Shown: positions 16,734 to 25,769, counted from the stretch's first letter. The stretch: DNA of 36,711 bases from Kamptonema formosum PCC 10802 (GCF_000332335.1 NZ_KB235948.1:3668009-3704719), one strand, 5' to 3'. A program made the numbers and translations. The notes: generated from the letters alone by a model not told the origin.

Positions 16734-17267
16734 GATCGGGGCTCCGGGAGCCGGCGCTCCGGAAGTGAGTCCACTCTACTTCCCACCCCGCGCTCCCATC
16801 GCCCCACCACCGGCACCACGCGGGACAGCGGTCAGCCTGCCAGCTTTCAGGTTAAGTTTAGTTATGTCCATCGGGAGCATCCCGATTGTGCAAAGAAGCC
16901 CATATTAATGCGACAATGATTTCAGCAGGGGGTGGGAGGAGACGATGTTTGGCCTGCGAATCTTTGGAAACGGGATTGAAACCAGATATTGAGCCCCCCG
17001 CCCCCCCCTAACAAAGGGGGGACGCCAGGGAAAGACGCTCACCCCGGGTAGGGGCCAGCCCTCGCGCCTCCCAAAGGGGAGAAGGACGCGCAAGGCTTAC
17101 AACGCTTGCGAACGGCACTCCGAGCGCATTAAAACTGCTATATCTTCCGGCAGCAAAGCATATCTATCAACCCGCCCCTACACTTCATAACAAAACTCTC
17201 TGTCCAGCGCGCTCCTAGTCGCTCTGCAGGACTAAAAACTTATTCCTCAATAATCTCATCTCTCACC
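16734..17267. other. Gene-free gap between the GldG-like and DUF4340 genes
   Basis: About 530 bases. It holds an inverted GGAGCCGGCGCTCC motif near 16747, and a C-run/G-run hairpin at about 17000-17024 (CCCCCCCTAACAAAGGGGGG), similar to the dispersed hairpins at 6841 and 33283. No gene was seen. A start context for the DUF4340 gene follows, without a clear ribosome binding site. Confidence 0.5.
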
Positions 17268-18176
17268 ATGAAGTTGCAGCGGTCTACTCTAATTTTGATG
17301 CTTTTGGCGTCGCTCGCTGGTGGGTTTGTTTACGTTTATGAAATTCAGGGCGCTCCTGAGCGGGAAGCTGCCAAGGCAAAACAGCAGCAAATCTTTTCCT
17401 TTAAGGAGCAGGACGTGCAATCTCTGACGGTGAAAACCCCGAACGAAATGCTGGCGTTTGAAAGGGGCACTCAGGAGAAGCAGCAAACGCCGGGGGAGCC
17501 CCGCTGGCTGGTAAAAGTTCTCAATTCGGCACCGGCAGGGCAGCCGGCAGCCTGCAAAGCACCAGCTTCCGGGCAGACTGCAGCAACCTGCCAAGCACCG
17601 CCACCCCCGCCACCGCCGCCCCCCTCCGCCTCAGCGAAACCGCCAGAAAAACCGGCAGCTTCCCCAAAACCGGCAGCCACTGCTTCCCCCTCCGGTTCCG
17701 CGAAACCGGCTGAAAAACAAGCCAAGGGTTCCGAGACTCCAGGAGTTCCGGCTTCTGAGGCACCGGTGGCATTTTTGCTGAATCTGCTCGCCACCGGCAA
17801 AAGCGACCGCACCCTGGTGATGACTGACCCCGCCAACCAGCGCAAAGAATACGGTTTGGATGAGCCGGTGGCGACGCTAGAAGTGAAGCTGAACAATCAG
17901 CAAAGCCATCGCTTGCTTTTGGGCAAGCCTGATTTTAACGGCACTTTTCTGTACGCTCAAGCTGACCCGCCGGCAGACCCATCTGAGGCTCTTGAGGTGC
18001 TTTTGGTGTCTCCGGACTTTCAAAATGCTGTCAGTCGCCCCCTGTCTGAATGGAAAAGCTCCGAGAAGAATCCTACTAAGCCGTCTGAGAGCAGTTCTAA
18101 GGACAAGGACTCTAAGACGCCTCCTAAGGGAACTGGGGGGAGTTCTGACAAACCCGCGCCTAAAGCGCCTAAGTAG
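17268..18176 (+). CDS. DUF4340 domain protein of the Gld-like export locus
   Basis: This 302-aa protein starts with a single N-terminal span (about residues 6-24, STLILMLLASLAGGFVYVYE), then IFSFKEQDVQSLTVKTPNEM, the usual start of DUF4340 proteins. DUF4340 segments resume around FLLNLLATGKSDRTLVMTDP, KEYGLDEPVATLEVKLNN and HRLLLGKPDFNGTFLYAQ. A Pro/Ala/Lys-rich stretch of about 60 residues, including nine consecutive Pro, splits the domain. The C-terminus is Ser/Lys/Pro-rich. DUF4340 genes commonly follow gldG in cyanobacteria, so it is probably a periplasmic accessory of the exporter. Confidence 0.88.
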   Translation: MKLQRSTLILMLLASLAGGFVYVYEIQGAPEREAAKAKQQQIFSFKEQDVQSLTVKTPNEMLAFERGTQEKQQTPGEPRWLVKVLNSAPAGQPAACKAPASGQTAATCQAPPPPPPPPPSASAKPPEKPAASPKPAATASPSGSAKPAEKQAKGSETPGVPASEAPVAFLLNLLATGKSDRTLVMTDPANQRKEYGLDEPVATLEVKLNNQQSHRLLLGKPDFNGTFLYAQADPPADPSEALEVLLVSPDFQNAVSRPLSEWKSSEKNPTKPSESSSKDKDSKTPPKGTGGSSDKPAPKAPK

Positions 18177-18202
18177 CAACTGCCTAGCCTGAGGGAAGGA
18201 AA

Positions 18203-18231
18203 ACCGGCTTTCCGATTTTTAGAAAGCCGGC
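18203..18231 (+). terminator. Hairpin after the DUF4340 gene
   Basis: CCGGCTTTC and GAAAGCCGG form a 9-bp stem with a loop containing CGATTTTTA, 28 bases after the stop codon. No T tract follows the stem. It is positioned to end the Gld-like locus transcript. Confidence 0.5.
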
Positions 18232-18336
18232 ATCCTCAAGACTGCAAATACAGTGCCAGTCCTGCCGGTGTCGGGGACAGGCAGCGGAAATTGTCCCTTT
18301 TAGCAGAACAAAAGTTTTCCCCCTCACAGAGCCTAC

Positions 18337-18497
18337 TATAGCAGTAGCCACTTAGGTTCGTACATTTCGGCCTCTTTTGCACCTCCGCACTCCGGCTCCT
18401 ATTGTCCTAACCCATATTACTACTGGGATATAGACGTAGGTACGGCGTCCGCCGGGCCTGAAGGTCTAATGTTTTAACCTAAGTGCATACTGCTATA
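18337..18497 (-). repeat. MITE-A copy 6
   Basis: A 161-bp element with TATAGCAG...CTGCTATA ends and the internal variant CACCTCCGCACTCCGGCTCC and TACTACTGGGATATAGACGT shared with copy 5 at 7826-7985. Confidence 0.85.
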
Positions 18498-18550
18498 AAA
18501 CAGTAAAATTGGTAACATAGTTCGGAAGCGAGCGGGTGATTTTTAGTTGA

Positions 18551-18595
18551 GATGAGAGTTGCAATGAGAGTTGCGATAAGAGTTGCGATGAGAAG
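18551..18595 (+). repeat. 12-bp tandem repeat
   Basis: GATGAGAGTTGC is repeated about 3.7 times with single-base changes (AATGAGAGTTGC, GATAAGAGTTGC, GATGAGAAG). It is intergenic. Confidence 0.85.
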
Positions 18596-18737
18596 ACCGG
18601 CATCTTGCCTGTCCTCGCCCCACGAGAAAGTTTTTCTGCCTTGGTGAGAGGCTCCCGAAACGCAACGAGCGCGCCGGAGGGGAAAATTCCGCCGGCGCTC
18701 CGATATGAAACAATTAATTTGCAATAATAATTTATAT

Positions 18738-18862
18738 TATAGCAGCAGTCATATTGGTTATGACACTGATGGCCCAATATGACTGCTGCTATATATAGAC
18801 GTAGGTACGGCGTCCGCCTGCCCTGAAGGTCTAATGTTCTAACCTAAGTGCATACTGCTATA
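18738..18862 (+). repeat. MITE-A copy 7, rearranged
   Basis: This copy begins with a 56-bp near-perfect palindrome (TATAGCAGCAGTCATATTGG ... CCAATATGACTGCTGCTATA, 18738-18793), then only the right half of the usual element (GACGTAGGTACGGCGTCCGC to CATACTGCTATA). The left-internal segment has been replaced by an inverted copy of the left end. Confidence 0.8.
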
Positions 18863-18957
18863 TCCCTCTTTTATCAAACAAGGGTGAAAGCCTGATCTGT
18901 CGTTGCATGAAATGGCGCAAATTCGTCAAATTGCCTCAAAATGACAGAAGAGGGATA
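18861..18957. repeat. 97-bp inverted-repeat element
   Basis: TATCCCTCTT at 18861 and its exact complement AAGAGGGATA at 18948 bound a 97-bp segment with no gene. It abuts the end of MITE-A copy 7 and may be another small non-autonomous element. Confidence 0.5.
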
Positions 18958-19148
18958 TCAGAGCTTAGGGGCGGGTTTATCGGTGTTGTAGCTGTGTGGC
19001 ACAGGTTGTGGGTGAACCCGCCCCTACATCATGTTAAACCCCTTGTCTTAACCTAAGTGCCTACTGCTATATCTCGCTAGCATAACTTCCTGGAAAAGCA
19101 ATCAGGAGGCTCTGCCCCATTCAACAGAAAAGCAGATTAAAAGCCTAA

Positions 19149-19312
19149 TATAGCAGCAGTCATATTGGTTAGAACAATAGAAGCTTCGGGAGCGGGGGAG
19201 TAAGGGAGGCCGGAATGTAGGTTTCCTAAATGCTTACTGCTATATAGACGTAGGGCAGGCGTCCCGCCCCCCCTGAAGGTCTAATGTTCTAACCTAAGTG
19301 CATACTGCGATA
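19149..19312 (+). repeat. MITE-A copy 8
   Basis: A 164-bp copy with the AAGCTTCGGGAGCGGGGGAG interior and the GACGTAGGGCAGGCGTCCCG variant. The right end reads ACTGCGATA. The 60 bases to its left (AGGAGGCTCTGCC ... AAAAGCAGATTAAAAGCCTA) resemble the left flank of the copy at 27608, so the two insertions sit in the same kind of repeat. A detached MITE-A right end also occurs at about 19046-19071. Confidence 0.85.
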
Positions 19313-19579
19313 GCTTATCGCGACCGTCCCCGTTCTGGCGTCCGTGTCGTGCCGGCTTTCCGGGATGGTGGGCGAAGCGCTGCCAATCCAAACGCCACCG
19401 CATGCTTTTCCTTTCGTTTGCCCGCGCGCCCGCGCACTGCGCCACCGGCCTTGTCGGTCCGGCACCCCTCCAAAGGGCTCGGGGCTCTCCCACCGCCGGC
19501 TCACATTACGTCCGGCTAATTCATTGCAATTGGGATTCACAGAGATGGCGGGAGACGGAAAGAAAAGGAAAAAAAAAAT
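19313..19579. other. GC-rich block without recognised gene
   Basis: About 270 bases lie between two MITE copies, GC-richer than their surroundings and open in several frames on both strands (up to 101 codons). No frame shows family features or a good start. It could be a remnant of a foreign element. Confidence 0.35.
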
Positions 19580-19744
19580 TATAGCACTAGCCACTTAGGT
19601 TAGGACGTAGGACAGGCGTTCCCTCCGATAGCGAAGCGGGATGCGACAGCCTCCTTCCCAGAAACCTTGAGGGCACGGAGGGAACGCCTGCCCTATGCCT
19701 GTACTTCGTATCGAGCGTGTCCTAAACTGACTGTCTATTGGTAT
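19580..19744 (+). repeat. MITE-A copy 9, diverged
   Basis: The left end TATAGCACTAGCCACTTAGG and the right end CTGTCTATTGGTATA are still alignable to the family. Inside, GGACAGGCGTTCCCTCCG and its complement CGGAGGGAACGCCTGCCC form a strong inverted repeat. Confidence 0.6.
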
Positions 19745-19785
19745 AAAAGTAACTAACCGGAATTGCTGCCAGAGCGTCAGTGAGG

Positions 19786-19901
19786 TATAGCAGTAGCCAG
19801 TTAGGTTAGGACATTAGATCGAGAGGGCGCGGAAGGAACGCCTGTCCTACGCCTTTTATCCCTAGGCCACGGATGTCCTAATCAATATGACTGCTGCGAT
19901 A
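19786..19901 (+). repeat. MITE-A copy 10, short sub-family
   Basis: A 116-bp copy: TATAGCAGTAGCCAGTTAGG at the left, AATATGACTGCTGCGATA at the right, with interior ATTAGATCGAGAGGGCGCGG and CTTTTATCCCTAGGCCACGG. It matches the copy at 27608-27722 along its length. Confidence 0.85.
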
Positions 19902-20161
19902 AAATCTCAGCGCGCGCTTTAATTCTTATCCGGGCTGCCAAAACTGAAGCCCTCTGTGCGGGCGGCTTTGACCGAGCCTTTGGATTTAACCCACAGGAGT
20001 TACCCAATCTAAAATTTAAAATCTAAAATCGCCACGCCTGCCTAAGCCCTTGGGAGGTGCGGAGATCGGGTGAGATTGCTCTTGTACTTGCGCCGGCAAC
20101 GCGGTTATCTTGCAGGAAGAGGTTCCATATTCACTCGGGTGCCGAGACGCAGGAATGAGGG

Positions 20162-23100
20162 ATGGCTGGCAAGAATGTTGCGGGACGGTTACAAAAATTG
20201 ATTGTTGCCTATTCAGCACTGGGGATTTTGGCCACCGGCACCCTCGTTGCTGTGGTGAGCGCGGTGCCGGTGTATCACCATCTCAGACAAAACGAGGAGA
20301 GAAATCTGCTGTTAGCCGTCAGAACTAAAACCCTGGCGGTTGAGGAATACCTGAGGCGAACCAAAGACATCGCCCAGCAGATCGCCAGCCGCACCGAACT
20401 CCGCAACCACCTGGAGGCGTACAGCCAAAAGAAGCTCAGCCTCAAGCAATTGGTGTATTTTAGCTTGCCCAAACTCAGAGACGCCCTCAACCAGTCTCAG
20501 GAATTGGCAGGGATTACCCGCCTCGATGTCTCTGGGAAACTGGCGGTGAGCGTGGGGCTGCCGGTGCCTCCCGAATTTTGGCCCGTCCCAGATGCCGGCT
20601 CCCACGAGGCGAAGGTTTATGGCCCAGTCACTCTGCAAGGTGCCCCCTATTTAGTCGTGGGTGTTCCGATTCTCTTTCAATCCCGTCTCTCGGACTCACC
20701 GTTTCAATCCCGTTTCCGAGATTCATCGGCGGGCAAATCAGGGCGAGTGGGGACGGATATCGTTCTGTTCAAGCTTGACCGCTTGCAGCAGATTCTAGCA
20801 GATGACTCCGGTCTGGGTCAAATCGGCGAAACAGTTCTCGGAACGGTGCGCCCAGAAGGAGTGCAGCTGTTTTTCCCCTTGAGAGAAAACAAGGGGGGCT
20901 CTGCAGCGGTGGGGCAGGTGGCGGGCAGATGGTGGGGGATAAATGGGAAATCCAGTCGGCCTCCAATTTCCGCAGATGGGGCACAGAGTCCGGCAAATCC
21001 TGAGGGCGCAATTCCAGCAGCAGCAGCACAGGGCGCTCGACTCCCGATTCCCAATCCCCAACTCCCGATCCCCAATTCCCAATCCCTGATTCCCAAAACC
21101 TCTCTCCTGGGAATAGCCCTGCAAAAGGCTGTCGCTCAAAACACCGGCATGCTTTCGCCATCGGGTGCGGGCGGTGGCGCTGAGATTGTGGCCTACAGCC
21201 CGATTTCAGACAGCGAATGGGGGCTGGCTGTTACAGTCGCTGGCTCCGAGCTCTATGGGCCGCTCTACCGCCTGATTGCTGCCACCGGCACGCTCGTTGC
21301 TGTTTTGGTGTTGCTGGGCACCGGCGGCACCGCACTCCTGCTGCGTTCGCTTGCCGGTAAAGCGATCTTTCACGCTGCCGAACTCGAGCAGATGGTGCAG
21401 CAAAAAACGGCATCTTTGGAAACCGAACAGCAGTACCGGATATCGGCACAGGAGGCGCTCCGGGAGTGGGAGGAGCGCTATGCGATTGCCGCTGCCGGTG
21501 CCAACGACGGGCTGTGGGACTGGAATCTGGAAACCAGCGAGGTTTATTTTTCCCCGCGCTGGAAAGCCACGCTCGGTTACGGCGAAGACGAAATCGGCAC
21601 TCACTCGTCGGAGTGGTTTGACCGCGTGCATCCCGACGACGTGGAGCGGCTGAAGGCGGAGATCACCGTTCATTTCGCAGGGCTGACCTCCCATTTGCGA
21701 AACGAACACCGCATCTGGCACAAAGACGGCACCTACCGCTGGGTGCTCTGTCGGGGAGTGGCAATTCGCAACACCGGCAACAGAGCCTATCGCATGGCCG
21801 GTTCGATGACTGACATCACCGCACACAAGGCGGCTGAGGAAGAGAATATCCGTCTCGCCGCTTTCCCCAGAAACGATCCCAATCCGGTTCTGGCATCCGA
21901 CCGGCAGGGCAACCTGATTTACATCAACCCAGCGGCACAGCGGGTGCTGGCACAGCTGGGCGTGGAGCCGGCAGGGGGTTTTTTGCCGGCAAACCACCCC
22001 AAACTCGTGCGCGGGTGTCTGGAAACCGGATACGGCGAGCGCCAGATCGAGGCGACGGTTGGCAGTCGGGTCTTTTCTTGGACGTATCACCCGATCCCCG
22101 CACTGGATGTGGTGCATATGTACGCTACTGATATCACGGAGCGCCTGTGGGCGGAAGAGCAGTTGCTTCACGCCGCCTGGCATGACGGGCTCACCGGCAC
22201 CCCCAACCGCAACAAATTTATCCACCAGCTCTCCCAGACCGTGGAGCAGGCCAAACAGCGGCAGGACGATCTGTTTGCCGTGCTGTTTTTGGATCTGGAT
22301 CGGTTTAAAGTCGTCAATGACAGCCTCGGGCACAGCAAGGGCGATCAATTTCTGATTGCCGTGGCGCGGCGACTGGAAGCGTGCTTGCGCCCCGGGGATC
22401 TCGTCGCCAGACTTGGGGGAGATGAATTTACGATCCTGCTGTCAGAGATTAGCGACGTTAGCGACGCCACCGGCTTTGCTGAGCGCATCCAGCTGGAACT
22501 GATGCAGCCGGTCAATCTCAGCGGGCACGAAGTGTTCACCACCGCCAGCATTGGCATCGCCATCGGCGCGTACCGCCCAGCGCCCTCGCAAAGCGAGCCG
22601 GTGGGCCGCCCTTATGAGCAGCCGGAAGACATCCTCCGCGACGCTGACCTGGCCATGTATCGCGCCAAGGCCCTGGGAAAAGCCCGTCATGTGGTCTTCG
22701 ACGCAGCCATGCACGAGAGCGCCGTAGCGCTGCTGCAGTTGGAAAATGACCTGCGGCGAGCGATTCAAGAAAATAGTGAGGGCTCAAATTTGAGCTTAGA
22801 AATAACTGGCGGAGGCGCAGCCACCGGGCGGGCGTTTTCAGGCGAGAGCCCGTCGGAGCGACTGAAGGCACAGCTGTTGCTTCACTACCAGCCGGTTGTG
22901 GCGCTGGATACGGGGCGAATTGCGGGATTTGAGGCTTTGGTGCGCTGGCGGCACCCAGAACGCGGTCTGATCTCACCGGCAGAGTTTATTCCAGTGGCAG
23001 AAGAAACTGGAATGATTGTGCCTCTGGGCGCTTGGGTGTTGCTGGAGGCGTGCCAGCAGTTGCGCCGGTGGCAGGAGAAATTTCCCGACCGGCACGAATT

Positions 23101-23605
23101 GACGATGAGCGTCAATCTTTCTGGCAAACAGCTCTCCCAACCGGATCTGCTCCCCCAAATTGACATAATTTTGCAGAAAACCGGCATTTCTCCCGCTTAT
23201 TTGAAGCTGGAGATTACGGAGAGCGTGCTGATGGAAAATGCCGCCGCTGCTGCTGAAGTGCTGGAGAAGCTGCGAGACCGGAATATTAATTTGTGCGTGG
23301 ATGATTTCGGCACAGGCTATTCGTCTTTGAGCTATTTGCACCGCTTTCCTATCAATACGCTGAAGATTGACAGGTCTTTTGTCATGGAGATGTCTGGGGA
23401 TGATGAAAACTCAGAAATTGTGCGAGCAATTGTGACGCTGGCTCACAACCTGGGCATGTATGTGGTGGCGGAAGGTGTGGAAACAGAAAAGCAGCTGGTG
23501 CAGCTCTGGGCGCTGCAATGCGAATACGGGCAGGGCTATTTTTTTTCTAAGCCCCTGCGAGCCGAGGATGCTGAAGCCTTGCTGGCTGACAATCCCCAGT
23601 GGTGA
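20162..23605 (+). CDS. Membrane PAS-GGDEF-EAL cyclic-di-GMP turnover protein
   Basis: This 1147-aa protein has a membrane span at about residues 14-38, a periplasmic sensor region (about 39-365) and a second span at about 367-395. A PAS domain follows (about 435-560; WDWNLETSEVYFSPRWKATL), then a second PAS-like segment (about 563-660). The GGDEF domain (about 665-830) carries the intact motif RLGGDEF near residue 752 and an RPGD inhibitory site just before it. The EAL domain (about 905-1145) has EALVRW near 924, ITES, DDFGTGYSSL near 1047, LKID and AEGVE, all catalytic positions present. Both synthesis and breakdown of cyclic-di-GMP are therefore possible, with the net activity set by the sensor. 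The periplasmic region contains a repeat-derived insertion (LPIPNPQLPIPNSQ). It stands alone after the MITE-rich block. Confidence 0.95.
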   Translation: MAGKNVAGRLQKLIVAYSALGILATGTLVAVVSAVPVYHHLRQNEERNLLLAVRTKTLAVEEYLRRTKDIAQQIASRTELRNHLEAYSQKKLSLKQLVYFSLPKLRDALNQSQELAGITRLDVSGKLAVSVGLPVPPEFWPVPDAGSHEAKVYGPVTLQGAPYLVVGVPILFQSRLSDSPFQSRFRDSSAGKSGRVGTDIVLFKLDRLQQILADDSGLGQIGETVLGTVRPEGVQLFFPLRENKGGSAAVGQVAGRWWGINGKSSRPPISADGAQSPANPEGAIPAAAAQGARLPIPNPQLPIPNSQSLIPKTSLLGIALQKAVAQNTGMLSPSGAGGGAEIVAYSPISDSEWGLAVTVAGSELYGPLYRLIAATGTLVAVLVLLGTGGTALLLRSLAGKAIFHAAELEQMVQQKTASLETEQQYRISAQEALREWEERYAIAAAGANDGLWDWNLETSEVYFSPRWKATLGYGEDEIGTHSSEWFDRVHPDDVERLKAEITVHFAGLTSHLRNEHRIWHKDGTYRWVLCRGVAIRNTGNRAYRMAGSMTDITAHKAAEEENIRLAAFPRNDPNPVLASDRQGNLIYINPAAQRVLAQLGVEPAGGFLPANHPKLVRGCLETGYGERQIEATVGSRVFSWTYHPIPALDVVHMYATDITERLWAEEQLLHAAWHDGLTGTPNRNKFIHQLSQTVEQAKQRQDDLFAVLFLDLDRFKVVNDSLGHSKGDQFLIAVARRLEACLRPGDLVARLGGDEFTILLSEISDVSDATGFAERIQLELMQPVNLSGHEVFTTASIGIAIGAYRPAPSQSEPVGRPYEQPEDILRDADLAMYRAKALGKARHVVFDAAMHESAVALLQLENDLRRAIQENSEGSNLSLEITGGGAATGRAFSGESPSERLKAQLLLHYQPVVALDTGRIAGFEALVRWRHPERGLISPAEFIPVAEETGMIVPLGAWVLLEACQQLRRWQEKFPDRHELTMSVNLSGKQLSQPDLLPQIDIILQKTGISPAYLKLEITESVLMENAAAAAEVLEKLRDRNINLCVDDFGTGYSSLSYLHRFPINTLKIDRSFVMEMSGDDENSEIVRAIVTLAHNLGMYVVAEGVETEKQLVQLWALQCEYGQGYFFSKPLRAEDAEALLADNPQW
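21043..21097 (+). repeat. In-frame CCCGATTCCCAATCCC-type repeat inside the sensor gene
   Basis: About 55 bp of imperfect 7-14-bp units (TCCCAATCCCCAA, CCCGATCCCCAATTCCC, CCTGATTCCCAA) encode Leu-Pro-Ile-Pro-Asn-like repeats in the periplasmic domain at about residues 294-313. The reading frame is kept. Confidence 0.8.
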
Positions 23606-23614
23606 GAGCGCAGA

Positions 23615-23710
23615 TATAGCGCTTTTCATCTGAGTGAGGTACTGAGAAACCCGGTTTCTTTAAGAAACCAGGTTTCTGGCATGTACTTCATCCAACTGAA
23701 AACCGCTATA
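23615..23710 (-). repeat. MITE-B copy 4, closest to the IS630 ends
   Basis: A 96-bp copy starting 10 bases after the GGDEF-EAL stop. Its right end, complemented, reads TATAGCGGTTTTCAGTTGGA then TGAAGTAC, against TATAGCGGTTTTCAGTCGGG then TGAGGTAC at the end of the IS630 at 5592. It carries the core palindrome (one mismatch, AAACCAGGTTT). Confidence 0.88.
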
Positions 23711-23729
23711 AACTGAGTTGCAGCGGAAA

Positions 23730-23764
23730 AAAGGCAAAAGAAAGATTCCTTTCTTTTTGCCTTT
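23730..23764 (+). terminator. A/T-rich hairpin after the GGDEF-EAL gene
   Basis: AAAGGCAAAAGAAAG and CTTTCTTTTTGCCTTT form a 14-16-bp stem with one mismatch and a 4-base loop. A short T-containing run follows (TGTATAGG). It could terminate the GGDEF-EAL transcript. Confidence 0.55.
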
Positions 23765-24223
23765 GTATAGGCTAAGTTTTGCACGAATAGGTCGGTTTAT
23801 ATCAATCCCCGTAGCATCGCTATCGCACCGGCATGTAGAGCGCGCCCGCCCTTGCACTGCGAGCGGAGGCGATAGTATTCGCCGGTTGCAAACCCATCAC
23901 TGGCAGCCAACTTGAGCCGCCAGAGGCATTTGCATTGCGATATTCACCCTGAAATATTGCAGCTTTTCGGCTGTATTCGCCGCCCGTACCCTCTGGCTGG
24001 CAATTCGAGCCAAAATCATCAAAAGCTAATTGCTGTGAGAGCCTCGTAACTTTGTAGATGCGTTGAACGATGCTCTGTGAATTGGAAATTATCAGCCCTG
24101 CCAACCTGAGTGGATATTCCGCCACAAAGGAGATAGCTGTATCTCTTCAAGAGTGCAATATTTCAGAGTTTTTACTTCCTAATTTTGCATTTCAGCTGTT
24201 TTTTCAAGACAAATCCGTAACAT
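23765..24223. other. Stretch without a convincing gene
   Basis: A 101-codon minus-strand frame (23820-24125) covers most of it but has no recognisable domain. Its C-terminal half (GGEYSRKAAIFQGEYRNANA) is Gly/Ala/Ser-rich. It could be a decayed gene continuing from the small membrane frame at 24224-24403. Confidence 0.3.
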
Positions 24224-24403
24224 TTAGTTTTTGCGACTCCCAGATGGCGGTTGGCCGTCGCCAGACTGGTTTACACTCGCATCTCCCTGCTCGGCATAGA
24301 GGAATCTATCCAGTTGAGCTGAGCGCTGATCAGCTTTGTGGAAATGGGCTACTAAACCAATCACTAATAGGCTAGACAAAACAACAGACATGTACTTTAG
24401 CAT
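24224..24403 (-). CDS. Possible 59-aa protein with N-terminal membrane span
   Basis: The product would start MLKYMSVVLSSLLVIGLVAH, one hydrophobic span, followed by a polar stretch rich in Asp, Gln and Gly (FHKADQRSAQLDRFLYAEQG). A TTG start 18 bases upstream is also possible. The ribosome binding site is weak (AGGT). It may be a real small membrane protein or the 5' end of a broken gene. The family is not recognised. Confidence 0.35.
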   Translation of the reverse strand: MLKYMSVVLSSLLVIGLVAHFHKADQRSAQLDRFLYAEQGDASVNQSGDGQPPSGSRKN

Positions 24404-24630
24404 GGTAGATACCTGTATCAACGTTTGCGTTTATTGATACGGGATCTCACCTTTGCCATCAGGATAAAAAAAACAGCCGGAGGCAAAAAAAAATCACCCG
24501 CCGGTCGCCAAACCGGCACACCGGCATTTACACGGATAGTTGGGATGGCAACAAGCCACTATAATGAGTCAAAATTGCAGAAAAACCGGATTTCTCCGAC
24601 TCACAGCTGTTATATTTATTTCTGGCTCCC

Positions 24631-24774
24631 GATTGCAGATTGCCAACAGTATCCGACCGGCATATCCCCTGTAGGGTAGGTTCCCTCCCAAGGAACCCAC
24701 CCCCACCCTCTTGACATCCGAGACGTTCTATGTATTGGCGGGCGATTGCAGATTGCCAACAGTAGCCGACCGGC
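24631..24774 (+). repeat. Direct repeat pair upstream of the response regulator stop
   Basis: The words GATTGCAGATTGCCAACAGT and CCGACCGGC occur at 24631-24661 and again at 24744-24774 with one difference. Between them lies a short GGTTCC/GGAACC hairpin (24679-24699). Confidence 0.7.
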
Positions 24775-24834
24775 GGCTTTGCCGGTGGGGTGTGTTGTGG
24801 GAGCGCACCCCACTGGGGTTGAAAATAGCGGAGC

Positions 24835-25572
24835 CTACTTGGTCAAGCCATGTTCCAGGGCGTAGCGCACAAGCTCGGTGCGGCTGTTGGTGCCGGTTTT
24901 GCTGAACAGGCGGCTGACGTACTTTTCCACATTGCGGACACTGGTTTCCAGTTTGCGGGCAATTTCTTTGTTCATCAGCCCTTGCGCCACCAAGTCCAAA
25001 ACGCTCTGCTCTCTGGGAGTCAGGTCTATTTTGATCGGTGACGGTGTTTGGGGGATGGAAGCGCGACCGGTTAACAGAGACTTGATCTCGGCAATCTGAC
25101 TGGCCAGGTCCGCGATATCCGGCGTTTCGCCATCCCCACCGGCAGGTTTGGAAGCTTCCCGGCGCAAGAGCAAATTTTGCACGACCGCCACTAACTCATC
25201 TGGGTCAAACGGCTTGGGAATATAGGCATCGCAACCGGCTTGATAGCCTTGGATGCGGTCTGTGGTCATGCCCCTAGCGGTTAAAAACACCACCGGCAGG
25301 GCCTTAAATCGGGGATCTTCCCGCAGCCGCTTCAGGAACTGATAGCCATCCACCTGAGGCATCATAACGTCGGTAATCACCAAGTCAGGGAGCTTCTGCT
25401 GCACCAGCTCCCAGCCCTGATTGGCGTTACTGGCCACATCAACCTTAAAGCCGCTGTCTTCGAGATACGCTTGTACCGCTTCGCGCAAACCGGGCTCATC
25501 ATCCACCAGTAACAGCTGTGCTGACGCTGGCGCGCCCCTGTCATTACCTTCTTTTTGTTTAACAACGCTCAT
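24835..25572 (-). CDS. Response regulator with LuxR/NarL-type DNA-binding domain
   Basis: This 245-aa protein is read from the ATG at 25572, which has GGGA about 7 bases upstream. An upstream ATG at 25614 would add 14 residues. The receiver domain has LLLVDDE (acidic pocket), phospho-acceptor Asp68 in VITDVMMPQVDGY, the switch Thr in FLTARG and Lys120 in YIPKPFDP. A linker of about 45 residues leads to a C-terminal LuxR helix-turn-helix: LTPREQSVLDLVAQGLMNKE, then IARKLETSVRNVEKYVSRLF. The arrangement and the EKYVSRLFSKTGTNSRTELV end resemble Ycf29-like regulators of cyanobacteria and red-algal plastids, but I do not fix that identity. No histidine kinase is next to it. Confidence 0.92.
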   Translation of the reverse strand: MSVVKQKEGNDRGAPASAQLLLVDDEPGLREAVQAYLEDSGFKVDVASNANQGWELVQQKLPDLVITDVMMPQVDGYQFLKRLREDPRFKALPVVFLTARGMTTDRIQGYQAGCDAYIPKPFDPDELVAVVQNLLLRREASKPAGGDGETPDIADLASQIAEIKSLLTGRASIPQTPSPIKIDLTPREQSVLDLVAQGLMNKEIARKLETSVRNVEKYVSRLFSKTGTNSRTELVRYALEHGLTK

Positions 25573-25769
25573 TGATGTCCCTTTGCCGCTACTTTCTTCG
25601 ATCGTAACAATCATCAGGGGCAGTGGCGGCGGTCGGATGCCCGAACCTCAAGAGATCGCCCGGTCGCTCGGCTGGGCAGTGTGGGGATGGGGCCGTCTCC
25701 GCCGGTGGCCACCCACACCATTGCTCTTGCGAGTTACAGAGAGGGCGGAAAATATTCCGTCTGATTGAT

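Noticed and set aside
19298-19598. Overlapping frames on both strands in the GC-rich block
   Set aside because: No start signal or domain was found, and the frames begin or end inside MITE copies.
21206-22348. 380-codon open frame antisense to the GGDEF-EAL gene
   Set aside because: It is a long shadow in GC-rich coding DNA. The plus strand carries clear PAS and GGDEF motifs through the whole stretch and the antisense product has no recognisable domain.
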